From: Caldilineaceae bacterium
Lineage (GTDB): Bacteria; Chloroflexota; Anaerolineae; Caldilineales; Caldilineaceae
NCBI GenBank assembly: GCA_022821585.1
Contig: JAJEDI010000046.1
Span: forward strand, 1 to 56,514
Direction: 5' to 3'
DNA length: 56,514 nt
Below are positions 1 to 11,709 of this stretch, in pieces (positions within the stretch are counted from its first letter, which is position 1; every line of letters begins with the position of its first letter). The notes beneath the pieces were generated by a model that did not search any database, was not told where the DNA came from, and worked only from the letters and a program-made list of their open reading frames with translations. The position numbers were made by a program, and so were the translations under genes.

Positions 1-88
1 CCCAGCGGCGCTGCTCGAAAAACTTGGCGGCAGCCTGCTCGTCCGGGTATCTTTCCATGAATTCGTAGCGGCTCATCATGTCTTTCAT
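1..88 (-). CDS. IS1595-like transposase, N-terminal fragment cut by window edge
   Basis: The reverse strand opens with ATG at 88, seven bases behind a strong GGGAGG ribosome site at about 95-100, and stays open to the window edge. The 29 visible codons include YPDEQAA and FFEQRRW. This is the N-terminal pattern of IS1595-family transposases, which precedes their zinc-binding CPxC segment; that segment lies outside the window. Family assignment rests on this short stretch only, so the confidence is moderate. The element would move by DDE chemistry. Whether it is intact cannot be seen. Confidence 0.55.
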   Translation of the reverse strand, partial: MKDMMSRYEFMERYPDEQAAAKFFEQRRW

Positions 89-595
89 GGCATTCCTCCC
101 GATCCCATTCTACCGCCTGGCTAGTTATCCTGATAGATCCCATTAAAGAGATACTGGGTGGCAAAATCAGTCGTTCCAAGCTTGGCGGAATGCGGGAGAT
201 TGCCGCATTGACGGTCGCCTGGTTCACTATGTTCAAGCCGCATCTTCGGGCATGAGCCCAGTGGCATGGAATCGGTACGTCATAAAACGGAGCAAAAGGC
301 TAGCTCAAGGCAGAAGTACAGGCGCTTCACAACGAAGAGTGCAGCCCTCGCATAGCTGATAGGGGTTGATTCAGTACCGCTCCCTCTAACACCTGGGTCT
401 CATCACATTTTAGGTCCTCTGTAACCGTCTCTCGTTTGTATCGCGCAAATGAAGGGATTCGGGATGTCCGCGCTTCAATTGTGGGTGGAGAAAAACCTCG
501 GGTTTCATCTTTGGCGATAGTGTTGCCTCCAGCCAGACTGTAGTAGAATCTAACGCTATAGCGAAGGTGTGGACCATAGCAGGAATCCTTAATCC
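89..595. other. Intergenic stretch, no supported gene
   Basis: About 500 bases between the IS1595-like transposase start and the first host gene. Open frames here are short, lack ribosome sites and resemble no family I know. The part next to position 88 may be the terminal region of the insertion sequence, but no inverted-repeat partner is available in the window. Confidence 0.5.
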
Positions 596-943
596 ATGAA
601 AACATCGAAATTTGCCGCTCCTCGCCAGGGACTGACCGGGGCAGTCTTCATGATTGGGCTGGCTATTCTGTTTGCCACCGATTGGATTTGGCCAGGGATT
701 CTTGTCCTAGTCGGTGTAACCAGCCTCCTTGGGGCATACCTCGGGCGTTCGGAGCCTGGGCCAAATGACATTCCTCTACGAGTTGACCGGCCTTTGGAGG
801 ACGAACGGCGGGCTGCAGTGCGGTACGCAGCGCAGTGCGCGTCTTGCGGGGCCGCCACGCCGCGGGAACTGCTCGAAGGCGCGCACCTAGAACTAAACGC
901 GGTCTGCGGCTTCTGCGGCACCCCGCTGGCGCAGGAAGAATGA
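596..943 (+). CDS. Small membrane protein with C-terminal zinc ribbon
   Basis: A 115-residue protein. Two hydrophobic segments lie close together at about residues 13-28 and 31-48, followed by a soluble tail with two Cys-x2-Cys pairs (C81/C84 and C104/C107) about 20 residues apart, the geometry of a zinc ribbon. The stop codon overlaps the start of the next gene as ATGA at 940-943, so it is probably the first gene of the operon with the solute-binding proteins downstream. I do not recognise a named family. A role in membrane-associated regulation or assembly is possible but not shown. Confidence 0.75.
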   Translation: MKTSKFAAPRQGLTGAVFMIGLAILFATDWIWPGILVLVGVTSLLGAYLGRSEPGPNDIPLRVDRPLEDERRAAVRYAAQCASCGAATPRELLEGAHLELNAVCGFCGTPLAQEE

Positions 944-2196
944 CTCGCACCCGTATATTCTTTGTCACCGTACTATCGGCGGCGGCCCTTTTCTTAGTCG
1001 GAACACTGGCTTGGCGAACGATTGGCGGAGACGGCATCAGCCCCGGCTTCGCAGCCTCCCGCCCCGAGGTCATCCGCATTCATGTCGTTACGGCTCTACC
1101 TGTCGAACAGTGGGTGCGGGCAGCAGCTGACGAATTCAGTGCCGGCGGCCATGGCACCGAAGGGGCGAACATCGAAGTCGAAGTCATTCCCATGGATGGC
1201 CTAGTGGCACTAGGCAATTGGGAGCGCAACAGTTTTGCAGCGTTGGGCACAGACGTACTCCCCGATGAATTATCCCGTGATGAACTGGATGCCCTACAGT
1301 TTTTCCCATCCGTATGGATTGCCGATGGCCGCTATCTCGTGGACATTGCCAACGCGTCATTTCGGGAACAGTTAGGTCAGGACCGGTTCCTGAGCGACGG
1401 CCAGTATCGGGTCAGGTCGCTGGCAAAAACGCTTCTCGTCTGGGGTCTTTTTAGAAGCAGGGGAGTACCTTTGCTTGAGAATCTCGGCCCCATTTCATGG
1501 TCAACAGTTCACAAGGCAGCCGCCGCGCCAACGGGTTGGAAGGAGTTGGGCGGCGATCCCGCGTGGGGCAATTTCAAGTTGGCGGTCTCCGTTTCCGGTA
1601 GCAGTGCGAGCGGGTCGGCAGCCGTCATGGCGGCGGCTGGAGAGTTCCATGGCAAGACGGAAGTTACGGTTGAAGATCTTTCGGACCCCAGATTCGGCAT
1701 TTGGCTGACCGAGCTGATGGAGGCGGCGACCGAGTTCAGCGGGGGAGGCACGAGCAGTGCAGAGAGGGTGGCCATATTCGGCTACACGGCGGGTGACGGC
1801 GGGCAGTTTCTGGAGAGCGAATTGCTGCAGAACATGGCGGGAATCCAGACGCGCTGGCAGGAGCCGATAGTTCTTCACTATCCTAGTGTGACGAACTGGT
1901 TTGACTTTCCTTTCGCGATCTGGGTAGGCCCTGAGACTTCAGCGTTACAGAAGAATGCCGCGCTGGCGTTCCAAGAGTTCCTGCTGAGTGAAGCTCAACA
2001 GCTCAAGGCGTTAGAATTCGGGTTGCGTCCAGTCGATCGCGGGGTGGCGGTCGACGCCGCGGCGGACAGTCTCTTTGTACGCTGGCAACGGTTGGGTGTC
2101 CAGAAGGAAGTTTCCACCGATGACGAGATGCGTCCTGCGCGACGGGACGTCCTGTCTGTACTCGCCCGATGGCGGGATCTTTATGAAGGGCAATGA
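940..2196 (+). CDS. Extracellular solute-binding protein
   Basis: A 418-residue protein that starts with a hydrophobic export or anchor segment (residues about 5-25), then a periplasmic-binding-protein fold rich in the alternating beta/alpha pattern of family 1 ABC substrate-binding proteins. The ATG at 940 overlaps the upstream stop. A reading frame exists upstream of it, but that part overlaps the previous gene and is not plausible. The end overlaps the next gene as ATGA (2193-2196). No permease or ATPase gene is beside it. With the next gene's binding-like half it may form a sensing or ligand-presenting pair rather than an importer. Ligand unknown. Confidence 0.75.
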   Translation: MTRTRIFFVTVLSAAALFLVGTLAWRTIGGDGISPGFAASRPEVIRIHVVTALPVEQWVRAAADEFSAGGHGTEGANIEVEVIPMDGLVALGNWERNSFAALGTDVLPDELSRDELDALQFFPSVWIADGRYLVDIANASFREQLGQDRFLSDGQYRVRSLAKTLLVWGLFRSRGVPLLENLGPISWSTVHKAAAAPTGWKELGGDPAWGNFKLAVSVSGSSASGSAAVMAAAGEFHGKTEVTVEDLSDPRFGIWLTELMEAATEFSGGGTSSAERVAIFGYTAGDGGQFLESELLQNMAGIQTRWQEPIVLHYPSVTNWFDFPFAIWVGPETSALQKNAALAFQEFLLSEAQQLKALEFGLRPVDRGVAVDAAADSLFVRWQRLGVQKEVSTDDEMRPARRDVLSVLARWRDLYEGQ

Positions 2197-4085
2197 GCGA
2201 AGAACAGGTTGAGACGGAACAAGAGCCCACAGAGCCGACCGTAGGGGCGGGAGAGCAAATCCTCTCCCGCCGGCATCTCTTTGCATTGGCGGCGGTGGGC
2301 AGTCTTATGCTTTGCGCTTGCAGTTTGACGACCTTACGAGCTGGCAACTGGATCGCCGAAGCACTGGCAGGACGCGGGCCGGAGATATCCGGAAGCGACA
2401 GTACGGCTGCCGCTGACTGGCCTGCCACGAGCGCAGAGTTGACAGTTGCCGTGTCCCCTTCTATGGCCGGAACGCTAAACGAACTTGCCAGCAGCTTCAA
2501 TGGCCTAGGACTGCGCACGCCGGACGGCGAACTGATGGAGGTTGAGCTGGTTACGCGTTCCTCACGCGAGATGGTTGGGGAATCGGTTCAGCAGCCAGCC
2601 TACCAGGCCGTAACGCCGGACAGCTCGCTCTGGCTCAGGCAGATTGATAGGCGATGGGCTGAACTGTTTCCAGAAGAGCACGTCAGCCAGCCTGCGAGCC
2701 GGGTGGGGCGGACCACGCTCTTTGCCGTCAGTCCGGTCGTCATTGCAGTGCCATTGGATGTCGCTCAGCAGTTGGGCTGGCCGCAACAGTCGATCGGCTG
2801 GAAAGAGATCCAGGCCCGGGCGGCCTCTCCCGCAGGAAAGTTCAATTGGGGCCACCCCGGTCCGAGCAGTACGGCGGGCATTGCCGCGACATTGTCCAAG
2901 TTTTATGCCGGCGCTGGAATTACGCGCGGGTTGACTGGTGAGATCGCAACGCAGCCCGACGTAATCGGGTACGTCCGGCAGGCTGAGCGAGATGCGCACG
3001 TGCTTGAGGCTGGTGAGTGGGCAGGCGCCAGACCTTCGCCTGAGGAAGGGCGCGAGCGCTTCGTCACAGACACAAATGGTAGACTCCTCGACGCTTTTGT
3101 AACCCAGGAGCAGTCGGTGATTGCCTGGAACCGGTCCTCCGGTCGCGGCCCTTCTTCGCTGTCAGGCATGGAGGGAGTAGGGCGGTTCCTGCCGGCTGGA
3201 CTGCTAGCCGCCATCTACCCGAGGGAAGGAACGCTGTGGGCTGATCATCCCCTCGCATTGCTGGAATTGGATGGGCGGGCAGGTCCTGCCGTAACTCAGA
3301 ACCAGCGCAGCACTTTTCGCGCGTTCACAGATTTTCTCCTCGGCGAGGAGAGCCAGTTTGCCCTTCTGGAAGCCGGGTTCAGGCCGGTCGACACCACTGT
3401 TGCGTTGATGGCAGAGTCCAGCCCATTCGTTGAGAACGGGACCGTGAATCCACTCCTGCCGCAGACGCTCATGCCCCTGGCTCCACAGCCGGTCCTGGAG
3501 ATGGTGTTGGACGCCTGGCGTCTGTCAATGGCCCCAGTGAGGGTTTTGCTGGTTGTGGATACAAGCGAGTCGATGGCAGGGAGCAAGCTCACCAGAACGA
3601 AGGCAGCCTTGCACGGCTTCGTGATCCAGATGCAGGGGGACGGCGATATGGTTGGACTGGTTGAGTTTGGCCCTGGCGTAAAGCGTTTTGGGGATCTGCA
3701 GCAATTGGATGCGGAAGGTCGGCGTCAAGTTCAGCTTCAGATCGAAGGTATGGAGGCCGGGGGCTCCACCAGACTGCTCGATGCGGTGTGGGCGGCGTAC
3801 AGTGAGCTAGGTGTGCTGGCCAAAGCTGATGCCAATTGCGCGATCGTGGTGTTGACTGACGGTCGCGATAATGATAGCGAACACCGATTGCGCAGTTTGC
3901 GAAGGGCAATTGCGGAGGCGGGCAGGCCGGTGTCCATTCACACAGTAGCTTACGGTCGGGACGCTGATGGAAGGCTGATGGAGGAACTGGCCCGGATAGG
4001 CGGAGGCCGGTTCTATCGGGCCGATGAAATGACGGTTGAAGAGGTGTATCGCCAGATCGCGGCAAGCATTCAGCGGGAGGAGTGA
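2193..4085 (+). CDS. Solute-binding protein fused to a von Willebrand factor A domain (lipoprotein)
   Basis: A 630-residue exported protein. Near the N-terminus there is a twin-arginine-like SRRHLF (residues 25-30), then a hydrophobic core ending in LCAC with C43 as the likely lipid-modified cysteine. Residues about 80-435 resemble a family 1 solute-binding protein. Residues about 450-625 are a VWA domain: the metal-ion adhesion site DTSES starts at D456 and a TDGRD segment has D556. Such fusions are seen in Chloroflexota and others, where VWA domains mediate metal-dependent protein contacts. Translation is coupled to the previous solute-binding gene. The function of the fusion is not known from sequence. 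Confidence 0.82.
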   Translation: MSEEQVETEQEPTEPTVGAGEQILSRRHLFALAAVGSLMLCACSLTTLRAGNWIAEALAGRGPEISGSDSTAAADWPATSAELTVAVSPSMAGTLNELASSFNGLGLRTPDGELMEVELVTRSSREMVGESVQQPAYQAVTPDSSLWLRQIDRRWAELFPEEHVSQPASRVGRTTLFAVSPVVIAVPLDVAQQLGWPQQSIGWKEIQARAASPAGKFNWGHPGPSSTAGIAATLSKFYAGAGITRGLTGEIATQPDVIGYVRQAERDAHVLEAGEWAGARPSPEEGRERFVTDTNGRLLDAFVTQEQSVIAWNRSSGRGPSSLSGMEGVGRFLPAGLLAAIYPREGTLWADHPLALLELDGRAGPAVTQNQRSTFRAFTDFLLGEESQFALLEAGFRPVDTTVALMAESSPFVENGTVNPLLPQTLMPLAPQPVLEMVLDAWRLSMAPVRVLLVVDTSESMAGSKLTRTKAALHGFVIQMQGDGDMVGLVEFGPGVKRFGDLQQLDAEGRRQVQLQIEGMEAGGSTRLLDAVWAAYSELGVLAKADANCAIVVLTDGRDNDSEHRLRSLRRAIAEAGRPVSIHTVAYGRDADGRLMEELARIGGGRFYRADEMTVEEVYRQIAASIQREE

Positions 4086-4176
4086 CCGGGCGCCAATCTC
4101 CCCAACTTTCGGCATCCTGATTGCCTCTTGAAAACAGTTGAGGCTTCCCCAGCCGCCTCGCCAGGGGACCAGGACA

Positions 4177-5328
4177 TTGCAGCTACTTTCCAAAGGCCTT
4201 CTCATACTGGCAACGGTTCTACTAACTGCTGTACTTTCCTCGGCGTGCAGAAGTGCAGGGGGCGGTTTGCATTCCGGCGAGGTTATCGTCTATGTCGCTG
4301 TGCCGCTTAGCGGTGAACGGGCGGAGGCGGGACAGTCGGCACTGGGCGGGGCGCGGTTCGGTGCCGAAGAGATCAATCGAAAGGGGGGACTGCTGGGCCG
4401 GCGGGTGGTCGTCAGGGCGATGGATGACCGCTCCGATAGCGACGCAGCTCTGGCCGTCGTAAGAGAGGTCGGGCGGGCCATCGAACGGGGAGAGCGAATT
4501 GCGGGCGTCATCGGACACTTGGAAGGCGACGCGGCCATGTCGGTTTTGCCGCACTATGAAGAGATGGACCTCGTGCTGATCACTCCCGGGGCGGGAGTGC
4601 GCGCTCTTACGCACTTTGGCTACAGTTCGATATTTCGCGTTAATGCCAACAGTAGCGTACAGGCTGCTCACAGTGCACAGTTTCTCGTGGAACAGTTGAA
4701 GGCAGGTCGCGTTGCTGTAGTCGGTGCCAGTTCAGAGTACGGCAGGGAGCTGGCGGACCTGATGGCTGACAGCTTGAGCAAGTTGGGAGAAACGCCGGCA
4801 GTGGTTTTGGAGGTAGCAGAAGGGCAGCGGAACTTTTCGGAGCTGGCGATCCTGGTTCGGGAAGCCGAGACCGACGCAGTTTACTACGCCGGCTCTGCGA
4901 GTGAAGCTAGTTTACTGAACAGCAGTTTGAAGGCAGCCAATCTGAATCAACCGGTGCTTGCCAGCGACGGAGCGTTTCTGGCATCGGTCACAGAAAGAGC
5001 AATTGGCTCCCCGGACGGACTTTACATCAGCGCCCTCGCACCAAGCCCCGAAAGAGTTGCCGAAATCGACTGGATAGCGTCCTACCGGGCGGTCGTGCGC
5101 CGGGATCCCGGTCCATTTTCGGTCAATGGCTATGTGGCCATGCAGGTGCTTGCGGCGGGCGTCCGTGCGGCCAACTCATTTGAGGGGAGAGCGGTCGGCC
5201 AGGCGATCCGCGAATTCGGGGCAGAGACGCAGTTCGGGCCGATGCGCTTCAGTGCAAATGGAGACTGGATGGAGGCTCGAATCTGGATTTACAGGGTGGA
5301 AGAGGGAGAATTGCGTCAGGTAGATTAG
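4177..5328 (+). CDS. Branched-chain amino-acid-type ABC substrate-binding protein
   Basis: A member of the LivJ/LivK-like periplasmic binding proteins. The opening strand reads VYVAVPLSG and is followed by a helix carrying GARFGAEEIN and then GGLLGR, all typical of that family. I place the start at TTG 4177 because AGGGGA lies eight bases upstream and the resulting N-terminus is a clean signal peptide ending in SSAC, a weak lipobox. A frame extends to TTG 4138 without a ribosome site. There are no liv permease or ATPase genes nearby, so this is an orphan binding protein in the same run as the VWA fusion. Ligand unknown. Confidence 0.8.
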   Translation: MQLLSKGLLILATVLLTAVLSSACRSAGGGLHSGEVIVYVAVPLSGERAEAGQSALGGARFGAEEINRKGGLLGRRVVVRAMDDRSDSDAALAVVREVGRAIERGERIAGVIGHLEGDAAMSVLPHYEEMDLVLITPGAGVRALTHFGYSSIFRVNANSSVQAAHSAQFLVEQLKAGRVAVVGASSEYGRELADLMADSLSKLGETPAVVLEVAEGQRNFSELAILVREAETDAVYYAGSASEASLLNSSLKAANLNQPVLASDGAFLASVTERAIGSPDGLYISALAPSPERVAEIDWIASYRAVVRRDPGPFSVNGYVAMQVLAAGVRAANSFEGRAVGQAIREFGAETQFGPMRFSANGDWMEARIWIYRVEEGELRQVD

Positions 5329-5407
5329 AGCGAAATGCGATGAGGGTGCCTCGACCGCCCCCAACGTCGGCATCGATTCCCTCAGAATCATTTAGCCCCC
5401 TCGGGTC

Positions 5408-5430
5408 AAAAACGCCTCAGGGCGACAAGA
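5408..5430 (-). terminator. Weak terminator-like hairpin after the antiporter gene
   Basis: On the minus strand, CGCC-CTGA-GGCG is followed at once by TTTTT. The stem is only four base pairs, so this is a weak candidate for the end of the minus-strand transcript from 6578. Confidence 0.3.
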
Positions 5431-5444
5431 TTGCCGGACTTTGC

Positions 5445-6578
5445 TCAGCAGACACCATTTCCCTGTTCGATAACGAATATCCCAATCGTATAAGCGAAGT
5501 AGAGGTTCAGCATCAGCGCCCCCTTCCAGCGATTGACGACGTGGGGCGGGCGCAGAACAAGGAGGAGAGGAAGGGCTGCGACAACGAGCATGGCGGGGAA
5601 GTCCACACAACGCATGGTGAGGGGGGCAGGCAGGTCTCGGACGCTTGCGGTAATGCCGACAATAGCGAGCATATTGAACAGATTGCTGCCGACAAGATTG
5701 CCCAAAGCGATGTCACTCCGCTTGTACAGGATCGCCACAACTGAGGCTGCCAGCTCCGGCAGGCTGGTCCCCAGGGCCACCAGACTCAGACCGATGACAA
5801 GCTCGCTTACTCCGAAGTATCTGGCGATGAAGGTGGCTGAGTCGACGAGCAGATCGGCACCGTAGACAAGAACAGAGATGCCGATCACGACCATACCTAT
5901 GTCGCGAAGCAGGAGCGAGCGCAGGAGACCGGAAATGGCGGCGGGCAGCAGCGGATTCCTGGTTGCGCGGGCGATTCTCTCCTGTGACTGGGTCAGATCG
6001 GAATCGAATTCTTCTGTCTGGCTGCCGGCAGTTTCATCGCCGTCGTTCGACGAGGAATCTGTATCAGCCTCCCCTCCTATGTATTCAAGTGCCTCGCTTT
6101 CCTTTTCTTCGGCGAGCGAACGGCTGCCGATGTAACTCCAGTAGATAAATCCCAACAGGCCCAGGAAAAGAAGGATGCCCTCCCAGCGGGCTATGTGCCC
6201 GTCCCAGGCCATCGCGGTGAACAGCAATGACACCCCGATCATAAGGGGGTACTCGCGCTGGATCAGCTGGCGGTCCACGGTGAGAGGGCGCAGTATGGTG
6301 ACGACGCCGAGGATAAGGGCCAAGTTGGCGATATTGCTGCCGACGACGTTGCCGATAGCGAGGTTGGCTTTGCTGCCGCCCTGAAGGTTCGCTACAAGGC
6401 TGACGACGAGCTCAGGGAGACTCGTGCCGAAGGCTACGACGGTGAGCCCGATCACGACCAGGGGCACATTTAGACGGACGGCCAGGCGGCTGGCGCCGCG
6501 TACAAGAAAATCGGCTCCGCCGGTGAGGAGTGCGAAGCCGACAAGGAAGAGCAGGATATTGAAGGGTAAGGCGTTCAT
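5445..6578 (-). CDS. Calcium/sodium antiporter (K+-dependent exchanger family)
   Basis: A 377-residue inner-membrane protein of the CaCA superfamily (YrbG-like), which exchanges Na+ for Ca2+ across the membrane. It has the two inverted alpha-repeats of the family. Each carries GTSLPE (residues 51-56 and 270-275) with the ion-binding glutamate, followed by GNxxGSN (76-82 and 293-299). The two halves are joined by an acidic cytoplasmic loop at about 155-205. The length is slightly above the usual 320-365 because of this loop. About ten membrane segments are visible. It faces the solute-binding genes convergently and is about 80 bases from miaB. Confidence 0.93.
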   Translation of the reverse strand: MNALPFNILLFLVGFALLTGGADFLVRGASRLAVRLNVPLVVIGLTVVAFGTSLPELVVSLVANLQGGSKANLAIGNVVGSNIANLALILGVVTILRPLTVDRQLIQREYPLMIGVSLLFTAMAWDGHIARWEGILLFLGLLGFIYWSYIGSRSLAEEKESEALEYIGGEADTDSSSNDGDETAGSQTEEFDSDLTQSQERIARATRNPLLPAAISGLLRSLLLRDIGMVVIGISVLVYGADLLVDSATFIARYFGVSELVIGLSLVALGTSLPELAASVVAILYKRSDIALGNLVGSNLFNMLAIVGITASVRDLPAPLTMRCVDFPAMLVVAALPLLLVLRPPHVVNRWKGALMLNLYFAYTIGIFVIEQGNGVC

Positions 6579-6659
6579 ATTGACGACAACCGACCAGGCC
6601 GGGGCCCTCTTGATGGACTTGTCTCCGCGTTTGCCGGCGGTGCAAACGCCGCGATGCGC

Positions 6660-8225
<1,566 letters not shown>

Positions 8226-8347
8226 TTCCTGCCTTCCGGCGGGCGGTACATCCAATTGGATGTTGATAGTCGGTCGAGATGCGATTTCGCCCAAGGGCAA
8301 CGCGCCATTTCCATCAAAGCGTATTTTAGCGAGGTCAGGGCGGCTGG

Positions 8348-9955
8348 TCAAGAAATTGGGTTTGTCCTGGCAGAAGAGAGCGAACGCAGAAGCTGCTGTT
8401 GCAGCGCTGAAAGCTTCTCGCTGATTGAGACATGGTACTCCTTTGGACCGATAAGTCTGCGAACTTCCCTTTCCAGTCCAGCTACGTCTGCCTGGCGAAT
8501 GATCCGGATCTCTTCCAGGGACGGGGTATCCCGAAGCGGCCTCCCCTCGGACAGCACGTCTATCAGCAGTGGTTCGATCTTTGAAACAGTGCGGTAGGGC
8601 AAGCTTCTGTGCCTGGCCGGTTCACGCGGATGGAACAGTTGGAGGCGAGGGCCGGTCAGCCCGTCTGCCGAACTGTGCTGAGGGCGGCTTTCCTTCCACT
8701 CTCTCATTGGGTCTTCTTCATCCAGGGTGAGGAGGTCGGCTGTGGCGAGGCCGCGATCGTCAACTATGCGCCAGACCTTTTTGCTGCCGGGGATTGCGGT
8801 CTTGCCGGGGTCTTCGGAGACCTTGATAGCAGGCTGCCAGCTTTGATCTCCTTTCAGACCCACGAGCTTGTAGACGCCGCCCAAAGAGCTGTCTCCTGCC
8901 GAGGTGATCAGGCGGGTGCCGACGCCGTAAACGAGGCGACGAATGATGCTGTCGGCGTCGAGACCGTTTTCGGCGGCCTCCTCAGCTATCTCCAACTTGA
9001 TCTGATGGATTGTCAGTTCATCGAGCTTGTTGGACAGCACAATTGAGGCGTGGGGAAAGCCGGCGTCATCCAGCATTTGGGCAACTCGTGTGCTCAGCCG
9101 GGCGAGATTGCCGGAGTCGAGGCGCACGCCAACGGGGGCATAGCCCTTTCGCCTGAGCTCCTCGAATACGCGAATCGCATTGGGTACACCGCTTGCCAGC
9201 GTATCGATCGTATCAACGAGGAGCAGACATTCGTCGGGATAGATGTCGGCGTATGCCTGAAAGGCCTCGAACTCGGTCTTTCCGAGGGCCAGAAAGGACT
9301 GCACAAGCGAGTGGGCATGGGTGCCCTTGGGGGGATAGCCCAGGAGGTGTGAGATTCCGGCGTTGGAGGAGAAGTCGGCGCCGCCGATCAGGGCGGCGCG
9401 CGTACCGGCGTTGCCGCCGCGGTCATGGGCGCGGCGCAGGCCGAACTCGAGCACGAGGGCGTCGCCGGCGATTTCGCGGACGCGGGCGGCCTTGGTGGCG
9501 ATCAGCGTCTGGTAGTTGAGGATGTTGAGCAGGGGCGTTTCCAAGATTTGGGCGGTGGCGATGGGGCCGCGCACAACGGTCAGTGGTGTGTGAGCGTGAA
9601 CCACCCTTCCTTCGGGGATTGCCTGAAGCGAGATGCTGCCGAAGTCGCCGTGTTTGCTCAGCCAAGCGAGGAAATCGTCGGCAAAGAGGCTGCGCCCGGT
9701 GCGCGATTTCATTGCGCGCATCAGGGAGAGTTCCACCTCGCCGAAGCGGGCTTCCCGCATCCAGTCAAGCAGCCATTCGAGCCCGGCATTTATGCAGAAG
9801 CCGGCACTATGCTCGCCGTAATCGGGGTAGCTGCGAAAGAAGTGGTCAAACTGGGCCTGGCGTTCGTGCATCCCAAGGCGAAAGTACAACTGCGCCATGG
9901 TCAGTTCATACTGATCGGTGAACAGGATGCCTTCGGCTGCGGACCTAGATTTCAT
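8348..9955 (-). CDS. pncB: Nicotinate phosphoribosyltransferase
   Basis: Makes nicotinate mononucleotide from nicotinate and PRPP with ATP, the first step of the Preiss-Handler NAD salvage route. Cytoplasmic. The N-terminus has the family opening FTDQYELTM. The core has DTIDT and VRLDSGNL, the latter lining the phosphoribosyl site. At 535 residues it is longer than the usual 430-490. The excess is C-terminal, after the region holding DLLTLDEE. The gene ends where the extended miaB frame begins and probably shares its transcript. The upstream radical SAM gene ends 43 bases before this start. Confidence 0.93.
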   Translation of the reverse strand: MKSRSAAEGILFTDQYELTMAQLYFRLGMHERQAQFDHFFRSYPDYGEHSAGFCINAGLEWLLDWMREARFGEVELSLMRAMKSRTGRSLFADDFLAWLSKHGDFGSISLQAIPEGRVVHAHTPLTVVRGPIATAQILETPLLNILNYQTLIATKAARVREIAGDALVLEFGLRRAHDRGGNAGTRAALIGGADFSSNAGISHLLGYPPKGTHAHSLVQSFLALGKTEFEAFQAYADIYPDECLLLVDTIDTLASGVPNAIRVFEELRRKGYAPVGVRLDSGNLARLSTRVAQMLDDAGFPHASIVLSNKLDELTIHQIKLEIAEEAAENGLDADSIIRRLVYGVGTRLITSAGDSSLGGVYKLVGLKGDQSWQPAIKVSEDPGKTAIPGSKKVWRIVDDRGLATADLLTLDEEDPMREWKESRPQHSSADGLTGPRLQLFHPREPARHRSLPYRTVSKIEPLLIDVLSEGRPLRDTPSLEEIRIIRQADVAGLEREVRRLIGPKEYHVSISEKLSALQQQLLRSLSSARTNPIS

Positions 9956-9997
9956 GAATTGAGTTCAACCGGCCAACTGGTCGGCGGTGGGCTCCGC

Positions 9998-11509
9998 TCA
10001 GCAGAACCAGTGCTCGGTAAGCCGCGGAGGCCGGGGAACGTAGGAGGGAATAACTGGTAGGAGTGGAGGCGGGCGGCCGGCAGCCAGGTGCGCTTCGCAT
10101 TCGATGGTGTGAAATACTGTGAATGCACTTGCCAAATCTCCTTCAAGTGCTGGAGCAGCTTCGCCTCCTTCGCAGGACGCGTCTTCGGACTCGTTCCGGG
10201 CGGCCATTTCGGCGAGGTGGGCGACCCGCTGCTGGAGCGCGTCCATGCGCGGGTCCGGGTGCTGCCAGCGATAGGTGAAATTGGCGGCGTCGAGCTCTCC
10301 CTGCCAATGTTCAGCGTCTTGGCCAGAGAGCAGGGCGCTCTCCGGGGGTACCAGCATGCGGATGGAGAGCTGGACCGGGGGAACGTGAGGTATCAGTCCT
10401 TGGTCTCTGATCCAATTCAGCATGGCGATATAGTCGTCGAGGGAGGTCCAAGGAGTGAAGGGCATCCAGGTTGGCTGGATGGACAGGCCGGCTTCGTCGA
10501 CGGCAGCGAGCGCCTGCTCCATGTGCCGGCGTGTGTGGCCTTTTTGCAGGCGGGAGAGAACATGGTCGCTGGTGGACTCGAAGGCGGAGACGACGAAGGA
10601 TGCGCCGTGCGCAACAAGCTCGGGCAGGAGCCGACGATGTTTGAGAAGGTGCTCCACCTTGGCGGTGAAGTCGAAACTGACGTTGGGAAAGGCGTCGTGG
10701 AGGGCACGGGCAACTTTGCGGGCGTGGCCGGGGCCGTTGAGGAAGTCGGGGTCGCCAAAGGTGATGTGGCGGGCGCCGTTGTCAACCTGCTGGGCGATGT
10801 CTGCGAGCACGGTCTCGACGGGGACGACGAAAAAGCGGCCGTTGTATACGGGTACGACCGGGCAGTGGCGGCAGGTGTGCAGACAGCCGCGGGTGGCCTC
10901 GGTGTAGCCGGCAGGATAGGCGACCGGTTCTTCGACCTTTCGGCCATTGCCGGTTGCACTTTCATTTGTTGATGTAGTGGACCCCGGGACGTAATGTGCG
11001 TAGCTGTCCAGGGAGGGCAACGAGTTTCGAACCGGTACAGGCAGTGTGTGCCGGCCAAGATGGGGTGATGCCTCTCGATAGGCGGTGGTTAGTCCGGGCA
11101 CATCTGCCGGCGGACTGCCTGCGCTGAGGGCCTGCGCCAGTGCGACCAGGACCGGCTCGGTTTCACCGGCGATGACCGAGTCGGCGACCGCTCTGCGGCT
11201 GTCGCCTGGCTGCAGCAGATGACGGCGATTGAGCCAGGCGTACAGTCCGAAAAAGCAGAGATGGGCGCCGGGATTTACTGTCCGGGCCTTGTGAGCAGCG
11301 TCGACCCCGATGCGCAGGGCGGTATGCATGGGTACGGCGATTGCAATCAGGTCCGCGCGGGCCGCGCTGTCGACCGGGAAATCTTCGACGGCCAAGTCTG
11401 CCGTCGCAGCGTCAATGCCGGCGGCGCGCAGGGCGGCCAGCGGCCAAGCCAGGCTGAGAGGCTGGTGACCGAGTTCGTAGCAGGAGATGAGTAGAATTGT
11501 GCTGTGCAT
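9998..11509 (-). CDS. Radical SAM protein with B12-binding-like N-terminal domain
   Basis: About 503 residues from ATG 11509. Residues 1-130 form a Rossmann-like domain resembling the cobalamin-binding region of B12-radical SAM enzymes, though I do not see the DxHxxG cobalamin ligand motif. The radical SAM core starts at C209, with C209/C213/C216 in GCLHTCRHC. The phrase ITFGDPDF further on is typical of B12-binding radical SAM proteins. A frame extends to TTG 11578 with no ribosome site; ATG 11509 also lacks a clear one, so the start is uncertain. The substrate cannot be told. It sits at the head of the minus-strand run with the NAD and tRNA modification genes. Confidence 0.8.
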   Translation of the reverse strand: MHSTILLISCYELGHQPLSLAWPLAALRAAGIDAATADLAVEDFPVDSAARADLIAIAVPMHTALRIGVDAAHKARTVNPGAHLCFFGLYAWLNRRHLLQPGDSRRAVADSVIAGETEPVLVALAQALSAGSPPADVPGLTTAYREASPHLGRHTLPVPVRNSLPSLDSYAHYVPGSTTSTNESATGNGRKVEEPVAYPAGYTEATRGCLHTCRHCPVVPVYNGRFFVVPVETVLADIAQQVDNGARHITFGDPDFLNGPGHARKVARALHDAFPNVSFDFTAKVEHLLKHRRLLPELVAHGASFVVSAFESTSDHVLSRLQKGHTRRHMEQALAAVDEAGLSIQPTWMPFTPWTSLDDYIAMLNWIRDQGLIPHVPPVQLSIRMLVPPESALLSGQDAEHWQGELDAANFTYRWQHPDPRMDALQQRVAHLAEMAARNESEDASCEGGEAAPALEGDLASAFTVFHTIECEAHLAAGRPPPLLPVIPSYVPRPPRLTEHWFC

Positions 11510-11709
11510 CGGTACTTTGTCGAAGACGGTCCTAAAGGTTGCGGGCAGATTCAGGTTTTTCAGGGATGCTACTCTCAACGACCGCGCATGGATTATATAC
11601 TATCATCGCCGTTTCGCTGTAGCTGTCGATATTTCTGCGGGCGCGCCCGGTGGGAGATTGAACAGAGAAACACGCGTGTCGCACGAGAGTCTATGAGAGT
11701 TTGCGAGCG

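Noticed and set aside
327..605. 92-residue minus-strand frame before the first host gene
   Set aside because: No ribosome site, no recognisable family, and it overlaps the start of a better-supported gene.
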